The notes: a model not told the origin generated them from the sequence alone. A stretch of DNA of 64,000 nucleotides from Caballeronia concitans (GCF_001544615.1 NZ_FCNV02000015.1:1-64000); one strand, 5' to 3'; positions 16,168-29,113 are shown, counted from the stretch's first letter. Made by a program: numbers and translations.

Positions 16168-16206
16168 TCCGCTCGCGGCGCGTGGCGCATAAATTCACGC
16201 AACGTG

Positions 16207-16236
16207 TTGACCGGATTAGGATTTTCAGAATATCAT
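16207..16236 (+). promoter_or_regulatory. Probable promoter of the str operon
   Basis: TTGACC at 16207-16212, an 18-nt spacer, and TATCAT at 16231-16236, about 130 bases upstream of rpsL. No recQ terminator is apparent before it, so some readthrough from recQ is possible. Confidence 0.55.
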
Positions 16237-16365
16237 GCTAGGTTCTCGTTCTTGGGGTTCCGGTTGATCGGAGTAAACCCAGTCGCGAGAAGGTCAGACG
16301 CGCGACTCCTCACGCTTTGCCCGTGTGGGAAACGCGCCGATTTTGTTCATTTTTAGGATTAAACA

Positions 16366-16746
16366 ATGCCAACCATCAATCAACTGGTTCGCAAAGGCCG
16401 CGCGTCGGAAACGACGAAGAGCAAGTCGCCGGCCCTGCAGGACTGCCCGCAGCGTCGCGGCGTGTGCACCCGCGTGTACACCACGACGCCGAAAAAGCCG
16501 AACTCGGCACTTCGTAAGGTTGCGAAGGTTCGCCTGACGAACGGCTTCGAAGTCATTTCGTATATCGGTGGTGAAGGCCACAACCTGCAGGAACACTCGG
16601 TCGTGCTGATTCGCGGCGGTCGTGTGAAGGACTTGCCGGGTGTGCGTTACCACATGGTTCGCGGCTCGCTGGATACCCAGGGCGTCAAGGATCGTAAGCA
16701 GGCTCGCTCGAAGTACGGTGCGAAGCGCGCCAAGGCCGGCAAGTAA
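16366..16746 (+). CDS. rpsL: 30S ribosomal protein S12
   Basis: S12 sits at the decoding centre and affects accuracy. The 126-residue protein carries [12 protein letters not shown] and [12 protein letters not shown]; the lysines at the classical streptomycin-resistance positions are wild type, so no ribosomal streptomycin resistance is predicted. TAGGATTAAAC precedes the ATG. It is the first gene of the str operon. Confidence 0.98.
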   Translation: MPTINQLVRKGRASETTKSKSPALQDCPQRRGVCTRVYTTTPKKPNSALRKVAKVRLTNGFEVISYIGGEGHNLQEHSVVLIRGGRVKDLPGVRYHMVRGSLDTQGVKDRKQARSKYGAKRAKAGK

Positions 16747-16927
16747 TCGCCGGTTTTCGCAGTAGTTTCAGGTCGCCACAAGGCGGTTAAGGCGGTGGTG
16801 CCGGAAGTGCCGGTGCTATCGAGTAAGTGGTCACCCGGCCAAGCTGGTTTAGTCGAGAGATGGATCGGGTTAGTTGGTGGCCGCGGAGCAGAAAAAACGC
16901 TCCAACTGAAAAAGTAAAGGAAGAATC

Positions 16928-17398
16928 ATGCCGCGTCGTCGCGAAGTCCCCAAGCGGGAAGTGTTGCCGGATCCGAAATTCGGCAACGTAGATGTAGCCA
17001 AGTTCATGAACGTGCTGATGCTCTCCGGCAAGAAGTCGGTTGCCGAGCGTATCGTGTACGGCGCTTTTGAGCAGATCCAGACCAAGGGTGGCAAGGACCC
17101 GCTGGAAGTGTTCACGGTCGCGCTCAACAACGTGAAGCCGGTGGTCGAAGTGAAGAGCCGTCGCGTTGGTGGTGCGAACTATCAAGTTCCGGTCGAAGTG
17201 CGTCCCTCGCGTCGTATGGCATTGGCGATGCGTTGGTTGCGCGAAGCCGCGAAGAAGCGCAGCGAAAAGTCGATGGCCCTGCGCCTGGCAGGTGAGCTCT
17301 CCGAAGCGGCAGAAGGCCGCGGCGGCGCGATGAAGAAGCGCGACGAAGTTCACCGCATGGCAGAGGCCAACAAGGCATTCTCGCATTTCCGTTTCTAA
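16928..17398 (+). CDS. rpsG: 30S ribosomal protein S7
   Basis: S7 nucleates assembly of the 30S head and is the translational repressor of the str operon in E. coli. It has 156 residues and begins [20 protein letters not shown]. The 181-nt spacer after rpsL is long; in E. coli this spacer holds the S7 binding site. A small hairpin, GGAGC/GCTCC, lies about 30 bases before the start. AAAGGAAG precedes the ATG. Confidence 0.97.
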   Translation: MPRRREVPKREVLPDPKFGNVDVAKFMNVLMLSGKKSVAERIVYGAFEQIQTKGGKDPLEVFTVALNNVKPVVEVKSRRVGGANYQVPVEVRPSRRMALAMRWLREAAKKRSEKSMALRLAGELSEAAEGRGGAMKKRDEVHRMAEANKAFSHFRF

Positions 17399-17428
17399 GC
17401 TCCCGCTGATAGGGCAACGGAAAAATCA

Positions 17429-17459
17429 GGGCGGGTGCGCTATTCCAGGCGCCTCGCCC
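17429..17459 (+). terminator. Attenuator-like hairpin between rpsG and fusA
   Basis: An 11-bp stem with a single bulged T pairs 17429-17440 with 17449-17459 (GGGCGGG with CTCGCCC, GCGC with GCGC), has an 8-nt loop, and is followed by GTTTGTGTT. The poor T run suggests partial termination or mRNA stabilisation, which could set the ratio of S7 to EF-G. Confidence 0.4.
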
Positions 17460-17526
17460 GTTTGTGTTAGGGCGCTGCCGGCTCATAAGCAATGAACTGG
17501 CGCGTCGACCGAATAAAGGATCCAAA

Positions 17527-19629
<2,103 letters not shown>

Positions 19630-19695
19630 TCCCGCTAGTCATTCGGCTCAGGCCAAAAGTCTTAACCGATAAACAATCTTTGAACGAAGGTAATC

Positions 19696-20886
<1,191 letters not shown>

Positions 20887-20930
20887 AATCTCGGTCTTTC
20901 TTGCAGTAGCAGTACAGAAGTGATGTGACC

Positions 20931-20967
20931 GGGGCCGGGTGTTCGCCCTCAGCGAATGCCCGGTCCC
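20931..20967 (+). terminator. Hairpin between tuf and rpsJ, possible attenuator
   Basis: A 16-bp stem with G-U pairs (20931-20946 with 20952-20967) has a 5-nt loop CCTCA. A modest T run (CTCTTTT) begins seven bases later. It lies between the str and S10 operons and could be a weak terminator or S10-leader element. Confidence 0.5.
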
Positions 20968-21026
20968 TCGCTCTTTTGCCAAATCGGCGGCGCAATACCG
21001 CCTCGCTCTTTTTCTAAGGAATCGTC

Positions 21027-21338
21027 ATGCAGAACCAGAAAATCCGCATTCGTCTGAAGGCTTTCGACTATCGCCTGATCGATCAATCGGCAGCCGAGAT
21101 CGTCGATACGGCGAAGCGGACTGGCGCGATTGTCCGTGGCCCGGTGCCGCTGCCGACGCGTATTCAGCGTTTTGACATCCTGCGTTCGCCGCACGTCAAC
21201 AAGACGTCGCGCGACCAGCTCGAAATCCGTACGCACCAGCGCCTGATGGACATCGTCGATCCGACGGACAAGACGGTCGACGCGCTGATGAAGCTCGATC
21301 TGCCGGCCGGTGTGGACGTCGAAATCAAGCTGCAGTAA
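21027..21338 (+). CDS. rpsJ: 30S ribosomal protein S10 (NusE)
   Basis: S10 is part of the 30S head and, as NusE, links NusB and NusG in antitermination complexes. The 103-residue protein begins [21 protein letters not shown] 197-nt spacer with its own promoter-like element separates it from rplC, unlike the tight spacing of the rest of the operon. Confidence 0.98.
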   Translation: MQNQKIRIRLKAFDYRLIDQSAAEIVDTAKRTGAIVRGPVPLPTRIQRFDILRSPHVNKTSRDQLEIRTHQRLMDIVDPTDKTVDALMKLDLPAGVDVEIKLQ

Positions 21339-21346
21339 GCCTACAA

Positions 21347-21373
21347 AGCTCCGCCGGCGTGTCGGACGGAGCT
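21347..21373 (+). other. Hairpin after rpsJ
   Basis: AGCTCCG (21347-21353) pairs with CGGAGCT (21367-21373), extended by a CCG/CGG inner pairing. No strong T run follows. It may protect the rpsJ mRNA end or form part of the leader of rplC. Confidence 0.35.
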
Positions 21374-21387
21374 AAGTCTTTGATTGC

Positions 21388-21429
21388 TTGCAGAATTCGA
21401 AAAGCCTTGCTATACTCCAAGGCTTTTCG
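21388..21429 (+). promoter_or_regulatory. Promoter with hairpin-embedded -10 before rplC
   Basis: TTGCAG (21388-21393), a 17-nt spacer and TATACT (21411-21416) form a good sigma-70 promoter. The -10 occupies the loop of a perfect 12-bp inverted repeat (CGAAAAGCCTTG at 21398-21409 and CAAGGCTTTTCG at 21418-21429). In readthrough RNA the repeat would fold as a terminator-like hairpin whose right arm ends in four Us, so terminator and promoter may overlap. Confidence 0.7.
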
Positions 21430-21535
21430 CGCATTTGCGCAAAAAAGTCTGTCGTCTTTTGGGTGTTGAACCCGCGAGCACGGCGGGCATTTTGTAATCA
21501 GCCCCGACCAATCGCAGTCGGGAATGGAGAAAACG

Positions 21536-22195
21536 ATGAGCCTTGGACTCGTAGGTCGCAAGGTTGGCATGACCCGTATCTTCACGCCTGAAGGGGATTC
21601 CATCCCCGTCACCGTGCTGGACGTGTCGGACAACCGCGTGACGCAGATCAAGACCGTTGAAACGGATGGTTACACCGCCGTTCAGGTTGCATTCGGTACT
21701 CGCCGCGCATCGCGCGTGACGAAGCCGTTGGCGGGCCACCTCGCCAAAGCCGGCGTTCAAGCCGGTGAAATCCTCAAGGAATTCCATATCGACGCAGCCA
21801 AGGCAGGTGAACTGTCGAACGGCGCCGTGGTCGGTACGGACATTTTCGAAGTCGGCCAGAAGGTTGACGTGCAAGGCACGTCGATCGGTAAGGGCTACGC
21901 CGGTACCATCAAGCGCTACAACTTCGCCTCGGGCCGCGCAACGCACGGTAACTCGCGTTCGCACAACGTTCCGGGTTCGATCGGTATGGCGCAGGATCCG
22001 GGTCGTGTGTTCCCCGGCAAGCGCATGACGGGTCACCTCGGTGACGAGACCGTCACGGTTCAAAATCTGGAAATCGCCCGCATCGACGCTGAGCGCAATC
22101 TGCTGCTCGTCCGCGGTGCTGTTCCGGGTGCGAAGGGCGGCAAGGTCTTCGTGACCCCGGCCGTCAAGACGCGTGCTGTGAAAGGAGCGAAATAA
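21536..22195 (+). CDS. rplC: 50S ribosomal protein L3
   Basis: L3 is an early assembly protein near the peptidyl-transferase centre. The ATG at 21536 is chosen over one 12 bases upstream because GGAG lies at suitable distance and the protein then begins [16 protein letters not shown], giving 219 residues. The central [20 protein letters not shown] loop, which reaches the active site, is present. Its stop overlaps the rplD start by one base (TAATG). Confidence 0.97.
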   Translation: MSLGLVGRKVGMTRIFTPEGDSIPVTVLDVSDNRVTQIKTVETDGYTAVQVAFGTRRASRVTKPLAGHLAKAGVQAGEILKEFHIDAAKAGELSNGAVVGTDIFEVGQKVDVQGTSIGKGYAGTIKRYNFASGRATHGNSRSHNVPGSIGMAQDPGRVFPGKRMTGHLGDETVTVQNLEIARIDAERNLLLVRGAVPGAKGGKVFVTPAVKTRAVKGAK

Positions 22196-22815
22196 TGGAA
22201 CTTAAGCTCCTGAATGCCAATGGTCAGGAAGGCGCTGGCGTGACCGCATCGGACGTCGTGTTCGGTCGCGATTACAACGAAGCCCTGATTCACCAGGTCG
22301 TGGTGGCTTATCAAGCCAACGCGCGCAGCGGCAACCGTGCTCAGAAGGACCGCGAGCAGGTCAAGCACACCACCAAGAAGCCGTGGCGTCAGAAGGGTAC
22401 GGGCCGCGCTCGTGCCGGTATGTCGTCGAGCCCGTTGTGGCGTGGCGGTGGTCGCATTTTCCCGAACTCGCCGGAAGAAAACTTCTCGCACAAGGTCAAC
22501 AAGAAGATGCATCGCGCAGGCCTCTGCTCGATCTTCTCGCAGTTGGCTCGCGAAGGCCGCATCTCGGTGGTCGAGGATCTCGCGCTCGAAGCGCCGAAGA
22601 CCAAGCTGTTGGCCGATAAATTCAAGGCGATGGGTCTCGACTCCGTGCTGGTCATCACCGACACGGTCGACGAAAACCTGTACCTCGCGTCGCGCAACCT
22701 GGCCCACGTGGCGGTTGTCGAGCCGCGTTACGCCGACCCGCTCTCGCTGATCTACTTCAAGAAGATTCTGATCACGAAGGCTGCGGTCGCTCAGATCGAG
22801 GAGTTGCTGTCATGA
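22195..22815 (+). CDS. rplD: 50S ribosomal protein L4
   Basis: L4 lines the peptide exit tunnel and, in E. coli, represses the S10 operon. It has 206 residues with the extended loop [20 protein letters not shown]. The start overlaps the rplC stop by one base, and the 3' end overlaps rplW by four bases (ATGA), so translation is coupled on both sides. Confidence 0.97.
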   Translation: MELKLLNANGQEGAGVTASDVVFGRDYNEALIHQVVVAYQANARSGNRAQKDREQVKHTTKKPWRQKGTGRARAGMSSSPLWRGGGRIFPNSPEENFSHKVNKKMHRAGLCSIFSQLAREGRISVVEDLALEAPKTKLLADKFKAMGLDSVLVITDTVDENLYLASRNLAHVAVVEPRYADPLSLIYFKKILITKAAVAQIEELLS

Positions 22816-23126
22816 GCGAAGTTCGCAAAAACGATCATCGTTTGATGCAAGTTCTGCTCGCGCCGGTGATCTCCGAAAAGGCGACGCTGGTTGCCGACAA
22901 GAACGAACAAGTCGTGTTCGAAGTCGCGCCGGACGCCACGAAGCAGGAAGTCAAGGCTGCTGTCGAGCTGCTGTTCAAGGTCGAAGTCAATTCCGTCAAC
23001 GTGCTCGTCACGAAGGGCAAAGCCAAGCGCTTTGGTCGCTTCAACGGCAAGCGCAAGGACGTGAAGAAGGCATACGTCTGCCTGAAGCCCGGCCAGGAAA
23101 TCAACTTTGAAGCGGAGGCCAAGTAA
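22812..23126 (+). CDS. rplW: 50S ribosomal protein L23
   Basis: L23 lies at the tunnel exit and docks trigger factor, SRP and SecYEG. It has 104 residues with the typical [20 protein letters not shown]. The start overlaps rplD by four bases; rplB begins 2 bases after the stop. Confidence 0.97.
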   Translation: MSEVRKNDHRLMQVLLAPVISEKATLVADKNEQVVFEVAPDATKQEVKAAVELLFKVEVNSVNVLVTKGKAKRFGRFNGKRKDVKKAYVCLKPGQEINFEAEAK

Positions 23127-23128
23127 TC

Positions 23129-23956
23129 ATGGCAATCGTGAAAGTTAAGCCGACCTCGCCGGGTCGCCGCGCGATGGTCAAGATCGTCAACAAGGATCTG
23201 CATAAGGGCAAGCCGTTCGCAGCGCTGCTCGACTCGCAATCCAAGTCGGCGGGCCGTAACAACAACGGCCGTATCACCACGCGTCACCAGGGCGGTGGTC
23301 ACAAGCAGCACTACCGTATCGTCGATTTCCGTCGCAACAAGGACGGCATCCCGGCGAAGGTCGAGCGTCTCGAGTACGACCCGAACCGTAGCGCGAACAT
23401 CGCGCTGGTTCTGTACGCAGACGGCGAGCGTCGCTACATCATCGCGCCGAAGGGCGTGACGGTCGGCGCGCAGCTGATGTCCGGTTCCGAAGCGCCGATT
23501 CGCGCGGGCAACGCCCTGCCGATCCGCAACATTCCGGTCGGTACGACGATCCACTGCATCGAAATGCTGCCGGGCAAGGGCGCGCAGATCGCGCGTTCGG
23601 CTGGTACGTCGGCCATGCTGCTGGCTCGCGAAGGCGTCTACGCGCAGGTTCGTCTGCGTTCGGGCGAAATCCGCCGCGTGCACGTCGAGTGCCGTGCGAC
23701 GATCGGTGAAGTGGGTAACGAAGAGCACAGCCTCCGTCAGATCGGTAAGGCCGGTGCAAACCGCTGGCGCGGTATTCGTCCGACGGTGCGCGGTGTTGCA
23801 ATGAACCCGATCGATCACCCGCACGGTGGTGGTGAAGGCCGCACGGCTGCAGGTCGCGATCCGGTGAGCCCGTGGGGCACGCCGACGAAGGGCTACCGCA
23901 CCCGTAGCAACAAGCGCACGACGACGATGATCGTCCAGCGCCGTCACAAGCGTTAA
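23129..23956 (+). CDS. rplB: 50S ribosomal protein L2
   Basis: L2 is essential for subunit association and peptidyl-transferase activity. The 275-residue protein contains [19 protein letters not shown] and the conserved [14 protein letters not shown] with the histidine implicated in activity. GGAGGCC lies before the ATG. Confidence 0.98.
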   Translation: MAIVKVKPTSPGRRAMVKIVNKDLHKGKPFAALLDSQSKSAGRNNNGRITTRHQGGGHKQHYRIVDFRRNKDGIPAKVERLEYDPNRSANIALVLYADGERRYIIAPKGVTVGAQLMSGSEAPIRAGNALPIRNIPVGTTIHCIEMLPGKGAQIARSAGTSAMLLAREGVYAQVRLRSGEIRRVHVECRATIGEVGNEEHSLRQIGKAGANRWRGIRPTVRGVAMNPIDHPHGGGEGRTAAGRDPVSPWGTPTKGYRTRSNKRTTTMIVQRRHKR

Positions 23957-23966
23957 GGAGTAGGCA

Positions 23967-24242
23967 ATGACACGTTCTGCTAAAAAAGGTCCGTTCTGCG
24001 ACGCTCATTTGCTGAAGAAGGTTGAGGCGGCTGCATCGACGCGTGACAAGAAGCCGATCAAGACCTGGTCGCGTCGTTCGACGATTCTGCCGGACTTCAT
24101 CGGTCTGACGATCGCCGTCCATAACGGCCGTCAACACGTTCCGGTGTACGTCACGGAAAACATGGTCGGCCATAAGCTTGGCGAGTTCGCACTGACCCGT
24201 ACGTTCAAGGGTCACGCGGCCGACAAGAAGGCCAAGAAATAA
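23967..24242 (+). CDS. rpsS: 30S ribosomal protein S19
   Basis: S19 binds the 30S head near the A-site finger and pairs with S13. The 91-residue protein has the signature [22 protein letters not shown] precedes the ATG, 10 bases after rplB. Confidence 0.97.
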   Translation: MTRSAKKGPFCDAHLLKKVEAAASTRDKKPIKTWSRRSTILPDFIGLTIAVHNGRQHVPVYVTENMVGHKLGEFALTRTFKGHAADKKAKK

Positions 24243-24254
24243 GGGGCTATCAAG

Positions 24255-24584
24255 ATGGAAGTGAAAGCAATTCATCGCGGTGCCCGCATCTCGGCGCAGA
24301 AAACGCGCCTTGTGGCTGACCAGATTCGTGGTTTGCCGGTCGACAAGGCGCTGAACGTTCTGACGTTCTCGCCGAAGAAGGCGGCGGGTATCGTCAAGAA
24401 GGTCGTGCTGTCTGCGATCGCGAATGCGGAACACAACGAAGGCGCTGATATCGACGAGCTCAAGATCACGAGCATCTACGTCGACAAGGCTGCTTCGCTG
24501 AAGCGTTTTACCGCGCGCGCAAAGGGTCGTGGTAACCGCATCGAGAAGCAATCCTGTCACATCACTGTGACGGTCGGGAATTAA
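24255..24584 (+). CDS. rplV: 50S ribosomal protein L22
   Basis: L22 extends a beta-hairpin into the exit tunnel, where macrolide-resistance changes occur. It has 109 residues and ends with [20 protein letters not shown], the unmutated loop. It sits between rpsS and rpsC with short spacers. Confidence 0.97.
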   Translation: MEVKAIHRGARISAQKTRLVADQIRGLPVDKALNVLTFSPKKAAGIVKKVVLSAIANAEHNEGADIDELKITSIYVDKAASLKRFTARAKGRGNRIEKQSCHITVTVGN

Positions 24585-24595
24585 GGAGCCATACG

Positions 24596-25396
24596 ATGGG
24601 ACAGAAAATTCATCCGACTGGCTTCCGTTTGGCCGTCAGCCGCAATTGGGCTTCGCGCTGGTACGCGAACAACAACAATTTCGCGGCGATGTTGCAGGAA
24701 GACATCGGTGTTCGTGAATACCTGAAGAAGAAGCTGAAGAACGCGTCCGTCGGCCGCGTGGTGATCGAGCGTCCTGCAAAGAACGCACGTATCACGATTT
24801 TCAGCTCGCGTCCGGGTGTCGTGATCGGCAAGAAGGGTGAAGACATCGAATCGCTGAAGGCCGAGCTGCAAAAGCGCATGGGCGTTCCGGTTCACGTCAA
24901 CATCGAAGAAATCCGCAAGCCGGAAACGGACGCTCAACTGATCGCCGATTCCATCACGCAGCAGCTCGAGCGCCGGATCATGTTCCGCCGCGCGATGAAG
25001 CGTGCGATGCAAAACGCGATGCGTCTTGGCGCCCAAGGCATCAAGATCATGAGCGCGGGCCGTCTGAACGGTATCGAAATTGCACGTACCGAGTGGTATC
25101 GCGAAGGCCGCGTGCCCCTCCATACGTTGCGTGCCGATATCGACTACGCGACGTCGGAAGCGAAGACCACGTACGGCATCATCGGCGTGAAGGTGTGGGT
25201 CTACAAGGGCGACACCCTCGGCCGTAACGACGCGCCGGTGGTGGAAGAAGTCGCGGAAGAGAAGCGTCCGCGTCGCAACGCACGTCCGGGTGGCGATCGC
25301 CGTCCGCGCCGTGACGGTGAAGGTGCGCCGGCTGGTGCACGCCGCGGCGGCCCCCGTCGTGGTGGCGCCGGCGGTGACGCGAAGAGTGGAGAATAA
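24596..25396 (+). CDS. rpsC: 30S ribosomal protein S3
   Basis: S3 lies at the mRNA entry tunnel with helicase activity. It has a KH domain ([17 protein letters not shown]) and the S3 C-terminal domain. At 266 residues it is about 30 longer than E. coli S3; the excess is a low-complexity Arg/Gly/Pro-rich tail after about residue 222. The tail is in frame and ends just before rplP (2-nt gap), so it is part of the gene. Confidence 0.97.
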   Translation: MGQKIHPTGFRLAVSRNWASRWYANNNNFAAMLQEDIGVREYLKKKLKNASVGRVVIERPAKNARITIFSSRPGVVIGKKGEDIESLKAELQKRMGVPVHVNIEEIRKPETDAQLIADSITQQLERRIMFRRAMKRAMQNAMRLGAQGIKIMSAGRLNGIEIARTEWYREGRVPLHTLRADIDYATSEAKTTYGIIGVKVWVYKGDTLGRNDAPVVEEVAEEKRPRRNARPGGDRRPRRDGEGAPAGARRGGPRRGGAGGDAKSGE

Positions 25397-25398
25397 CG

Positions 25399-25815
25399 AT
25401 GCTGCAACCGAAACGCAGAAAGTATCGCAAAGAGCAGAAGGGTCGTAACACCGGCAAGGCGACGCGCGGCAACGCGGTGTCGTTCGGTGAATACGGTCTG
25501 AAGGCTATCGGTCGCGGCCGTTTGACCGCGCGTCAGATCGAAGCGGCGCGTCGCGCGATGACGCGTCACATCAAGCGTGGCGGCCGGATCTGGATCCGGA
25601 TCTTCCCGGACAAGCCGATTTCGCAAAAGCCGGCCGAAGTGCGTATGGGTAACGGTAAGGGTAACCCGGAGTACTACGTCGCTGAAATTCAACCGGGCAA
25701 GATGCTGTACGAAATGGACGGTGTCTCCGAAGAACTGGCGCGCGAAGCGTTCCGTCTGGCTGCAGCCAAGCTGCCGCTCAAGACGAACTTCGTTGTCCGC
25801 CAGCTCGGCGCCTAA
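25399..25815 (+). CDS. rplP: 50S ribosomal protein L16
   Basis: L16 contacts A-site tRNA. The 138-residue protein begins [20 protein letters not shown] and contains [20 protein letters not shown], including the arginine region that ribosomal oxygenases modify in some bacteria. It is separated from rpsC by two bases. Confidence 0.97.
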   Translation: MLQPKRRKYRKEQKGRNTGKATRGNAVSFGEYGLKAIGRGRLTARQIEAARRAMTRHIKRGGRIWIRIFPDKPISQKPAEVRMGNGKGNPEYYVAEIQPGKMLYEMDGVSEELAREAFRLAAAKLPLKTNFVVRQLGA

Positions 25816-25825
25816 GGAGTAAACG

Positions 25826-26020
25826 ATGAAGGCATCTGAACTTCACCAGAAGGACCAGGCCGCGCTCAACAAAGAGCTGTCGGACCTGCTTAAGGCGCAA
25901 TTCGGCCTGCGCATGCAACTCGCGACCCAGCAGCTCACGAACACGAGCCAGCTGAAGAAGGTTCGTCGCGACATCGCACGTGTGCGGACTGTCCTGACTG
26001 AAAAGGCGAACCAGAAATGA
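25826..26020 (+). CDS. rpmC: 50S ribosomal protein L29
   Basis: L29 is a small two-helix protein near the tunnel exit. It has 64 residues, family-typical. AAGGAG precedes the ATG. Its last four bases overlap rpsQ (ATGA). Confidence 0.96.
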   Translation: MKASELHQKDQAALNKELSDLLKAQFGLRMQLATQQLTNTSQLKKVRRDIARVRTVLTEKANQK

Positions 26021-26289
26021 ACGATAGCGTAAAAACCTCGCTCAAGCGGACGCTGGTCGGCAAGGTCGTCAGCAACAAGATGGACAAGACGGTTACCGTG
26101 CTGGTCGAGCACCGCGTGAAGCACCCGATCTACGGCAAGTACGTCGTGCGCTCGAAGAAGTACCACGCGCACGACGACGCGAACACGTACAACGAAGGCG
26201 ATCTCGTCGAAATCCAGGAAACCCGTCCGATTTCGAAGACGAAGGCCTGGGTTGTGTCGAAACTGCTCGAAGCAGCTCGCGTGATCTGA
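26017..26289 (+). CDS. rpsQ: 30S ribosomal protein S17
   Basis: S17 is a primary 16S rRNA-binding OB-fold protein. It has 90 residues with the typical [20 protein letters not shown]. It is the last gene of the S10 operon here; a 295-nt spacer with a promoter follows before rplN. Confidence 0.97.
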   Translation: MNDSVKTSLKRTLVGKVVSNKMDKTVTVLVEHRVKHPIYGKYVVRSKKYHAHDDANTYNEGDLVEIQETRPISKTKAWVVSKLLEAARVI

Positions 26290-26337
26290 AGTAGAAGTAA
26301 TGCGATGCAGTAAGTCGTAGTGTCGCAGTAATTTCGC

Positions 26338-26374
26338 TTGCAAGACCGAGATTATTTGTTATAATCTCGGTCTT
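26338..26374 (+). promoter_or_regulatory. Promoter with hairpin-embedded -10 before rplN
   Basis: TTGCAA (26338-26343), a 16-nt spacer and a consensus TATAAT (26360-26365). The -10 spans the loop and right arm of a perfect 14-bp inverted repeat (26342-26355 and 26361-26374) with a 5-nt loop. It would start the spc operon with a leader of about 215 nt. The rest of the spacer (26375-26584) shows no gene. Confidence 0.75.
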
Positions 26375-26584
26375 CCCTCTTTGTGGGAGCCCCGTCGCGG
26401 GCGAAATTGGTGGGGGAAGCCGGTTCGGGCGCCAGCCTGTGCCGACAGATTCACCGGATTGCGATGGCGGGTTTCGTCTGCCCTCGCTGCCTGTTCTAAC
26501 CCAAGCAGCCGAATGGCTGACGGGACCAAGACTGACCGGATGTGCCATGGTGGTGCGACCGGATTAAGTTGGGAAAGATAAACC

Positions 26585-26953
26585 ATGATCCAGACCGAAA
26601 CTCGGCTTGAAGTGGCCGACAACACGGGTGCACGTGAAGTCATGTGCATCAAGGTGCTCGGCGGCTCGAAGCGTCGTTACGCTAGCATTGGCGACATCAT
26701 CAAGGTGACCGTCAAGGAAGCGACGCCGCGCGGACGCGTGAAGAAGGGCGAAATCTATAACGCCGTGGTCGTTCGCACGGCCAAGGGCGTGCGTCGCCAG
26801 GATGGCTCGCTTATCAAGTTCGACGGCAATGCTGCCGTTCTCTTGAATACGAAGCTCGAGCCGATCGGCACGCGCATTTTCGGGCCGGTGACGCGTGAAC
26901 TGCGTAGCGAACGATTCATGAAGATCGTTTCGCTCGCGCCGGAAGTGCTGTAA
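26585..26953 (+). CDS. rplN: 50S ribosomal protein L14
   Basis: L14 is at the subunit interface, where it binds L19 and the silencing factor RsfS. It has 122 residues beginning [20 protein letters not shown]. It is the first gene of the spc operon, after a long leader. Confidence 0.98.
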   Translation: MIQTETRLEVADNTGAREVMCIKVLGGSKRRYASIGDIIKVTVKEATPRGRVKKGEIYNAVVVRTAKGVRRQDGSLIKFDGNAAVLLNTKLEPIGTRIFGPVTRELRSERFMKIVSLAPEVL

Positions 26954-26962
26954 GGAGTCGCG

Positions 26963-27271
26963 ATGAACAAGATTCGCAAGGGTGACGAAGTCATCGTCAC
27001 CACCGGCAAGGACAAGGGCAAGCGCGGCACCGTGCTGGTCGTTGCGGAAGACCGTGTGACGGTCGAGGGCATCAACCTCGTCAAGAAGCACGTGAAGCCG
27101 AACCCGATGAAGGGTACGACGGGCGGCGTGGAAGCCAAAACGATGCCGCTGCATATTTCGAACGTCGCACTGGTCGACGCGAACGGCAAGGCATCACGCG
27201 TTGGCATCAAGGTCGAAGACGGCAAGAAGGTTCGCTTCTTGAAGTCGACCGGCGCCACGTTGAACGCCTGA
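26963..27271 (+). CDS. rplX: 50S ribosomal protein L24
   Basis: L24 is an assembly initiator with an N-terminal KOW motif ([20 protein letters not shown]). It has 102 residues. AAGGAG precedes the ATG. Confidence 0.97.
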   Translation: MNKIRKGDEVIVTTGKDKGKRGTVLVVAEDRVTVEGINLVKKHVKPNPMKGTTGGVEAKTMPLHISNVALVDANGKASRVGIKVEDGKKVRFLKSTGATLNA

Positions 27272-27285
27272 CGCGGAGTTAAAAA

Positions 27286-27825
27286 ATGGCTCGTCTGCAA
27301 GAGATTTATAAAGAAAAGGTTGTGCCGCAACTGGTTGAAAAGTTCGGTTACAAGTCGGTCATGGAAGTGCCGCGCCTCACCAAGATCACCCTGAACATGG
27401 GTCTTGGCGAAGCCGTCGCTGACAAGAAGGTCCTTGAGCACGCCGTTGGCGACCTCACGAAGATCGCCGGCCAGAAGCCGGTTATCACCAAGTCGCGTAA
27501 GGCAATCGCTGGTTTCAAGATCCGCGAAGGCTACCCGATTGGCACGATGGTTACCCTGCGTGGCAATGCCATGTACGAATTCCTGGACCGTTTCGTGACG
27601 GTTGCGCTCCCCCGTGTGCGCGACTTCCGTGGCGTGTCGGGCAAGGCGTTCGACGGTCGTGGCAACTACAACATCGGTGTGAAAGAGCAGATCATTTTCC
27701 CCGAAATCGACTACGACAAGATCGACGCGCTGCGTGGGCTGAACATCAGCATCACGACCACCGCGAAGACTGACGACGAAGCAAAGGCGCTGCTCGCCGG
27801 CTTCAAGTTCCCGTTCAGAAACTGA
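27286..27825 (+). CDS. rplE: 50S ribosomal protein L5
   Basis: L5 binds 5S rRNA and contacts P-site tRNA. It has the standard 179 residues, with [18 protein letters not shown] and GIKE-type [17 protein letters not shown]. rpsN begins 7 bases later. Confidence 0.97.
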   Translation: MARLQEIYKEKVVPQLVEKFGYKSVMEVPRLTKITLNMGLGEAVADKKVLEHAVGDLTKIAGQKPVITKSRKAIAGFKIREGYPIGTMVTLRGNAMYEFLDRFVTVALPRVRDFRGVSGKAFDGRGNYNIGVKEQIIFPEIDYDKIDALRGLNISITTTAKTDDEAKALLAGFKFPFRN

Positions 27826-27832
27826 GGTTACC

Positions 27833-28138
27833 GTGGCTAAACTGGCACTGATCGAACGTGAAAAGAAGCGCGCGCGCCTGGCAGCCAAGTACGCTCCGAA
27901 GCGTGCTGAGCTGAAGGCTGTGATCGACGACGCAAGCAAGTCGGACGAAGAGCGTTACCTCGCCCGCCTCGCGCTGCAACAACTGCCGCGTAACTCGAAC
28001 CCCACTCGCAAGCGTAACCGCTGCGCGATCACGGGTCGTCCGCGTGGCACGTTCCGCAAGTTCGGACTCGCGCGTAACAAGATTCGTGAAATCGCGTTCC
28101 GCGGCGAAATCCCTGGCCTCACCAAGGCGAGCTGGTAA
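27833..28138 (+). CDS. rpsN: 30S ribosomal protein S14
   Basis: S14 is in the 30S head. This is the 101-residue long form without the CxxC zinc ribbon of the short form; only one cysteine is visible, in [11 protein letters not shown]. The start is GTG, with GAGGTTACC just upstream. It sits in the conserved rplE-rpsN-rpsH order. Confidence 0.96.
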   Translation: MAKLALIEREKKRARLAAKYAPKRAELKAVIDDASKSDEERYLARLALQQLPRNSNPTRKRNRCAITGRPRGTFRKFGLARNKIREIAFRGEIPGLTKASW

Positions 28139-28152
28139 TAGGAGAAACATAA

Positions 28153-28548
28153 ATGAGCATGAGTGATCCTATCGCCGATATGCTGACTCGCATCCGCAAT
28201 GCGCAGATGGTCGAGAAGGTTTCGGTGACTATGCCCTCGTCGAAAGTCAAGGTTGCGATTGCGCAGGTTTTGAAGGACGAAGGTTATATCGACGATTTCG
28301 CGGTGAAGGCTGAAGGCGCGAAGTCGGAATTGAATATCGCGTTGAAGTACTACGCTGGCCGTCCGGTTATCGAGCGCCTCGAGCGCGTCTCGAAGCCCGG
28401 TCTGCGCGTGTACCGCGGTCGCAACGACATCCCGCAGGTCATGAACGGCCTGGGCGTTGCAATCGTGTCGACGCCGAAGGGTGTGATGACCGACCGCAAG
28501 GCGCGCCAGAACGGCGTCGGCGGCGAAGTCATCTGCTACGTCGCTTAA
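28153..28548 (+). CDS. rpsH: 30S ribosomal protein S8
   Basis: S8 binds 16S rRNA helix 21 and in E. coli represses the spc operon at rplE. It has 131 residues beginning [27 protein letters not shown] precedes the ATG. Confidence 0.97.
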   Translation: MSMSDPIADMLTRIRNAQMVEKVSVTMPSSKVKVAIAQVLKDEGYIDDFAVKAEGAKSELNIALKYYAGRPVIERLERVSKPGLRVYRGRNDIPQVMNGLGVAIVSTPKGVMTDRKARQNGVGGEVICYVA

Positions 28549-28567
28549 CGCCGAAGGGAGAGGAAAC

Positions 28568-29101
28568 ATGTCTCGAGTAGGTAAAAGCCCGATCGCGCTG
28601 CCGCAAGGCGCGGAAGTGGCGGTCAAGGGCGACGTCATCACCGTGAAGGGTCCGCTCGGCACGATCTCGCAAGCGGCCAACCCGCTGGTGAGCGTGGCGA
28701 ACGACAACGGCACGTTGAACTTCGCGCCGGCCAACGAAAGCCGTGAAGCAAACGCGATGTCCGGCACGATGCGCGCCCTGGTGGCGAACATGGTGCACGG
28801 CGTCACCAAGGGTTTCGAGCGCAAGCTGACGCTGGTTGGCGTTGGTTATCGTGCGCAAGCGCAAGGCGACAAGCTGAACCTGTCGCTGGGTTTCTCGCAC
28901 CCCGTGGTGCACCAGATGCCGGAAGGCATCAAGGCTGAAACCCCGTCGCAGACCGAAATCGTGATCAAGGGGATCGACAAGCAGAAAGTCGGACAAGTCG
29001 CGGCGGAAGTGCGCGGCTATCGTCCGCCGGAGCCTTACAAGGGCAAGGGCGTGCGCTATTCCGACGAGGTCGTGATCCTCAAAGAAACGAAGAAGAAGTA
29101 A
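28568..29101 (+). CDS. rplF: 50S ribosomal protein L6
   Basis: L6 lies near the sarcin-ricin loop. It has 177 residues and two similar RNA-binding domains, with the C-terminal [20 protein letters not shown] signature. GGGAGAGGAAAC precedes the ATG. Confidence 0.97.
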   Translation: MSRVGKSPIALPQGAEVAVKGDVITVKGPLGTISQAANPLVSVANDNGTLNFAPANESREANAMSGTMRALVANMVHGVTKGFERKLTLVGVGYRAQAQGDKLNLSLGFSHPVVHQMPEGIKAETPSQTEIVIKGIDKQKVGQVAAEVRGYRPPEPYKGKGVRYSDEVVILKETKKK

Positions 29102-29113
29102 GGGTGCGCAATC

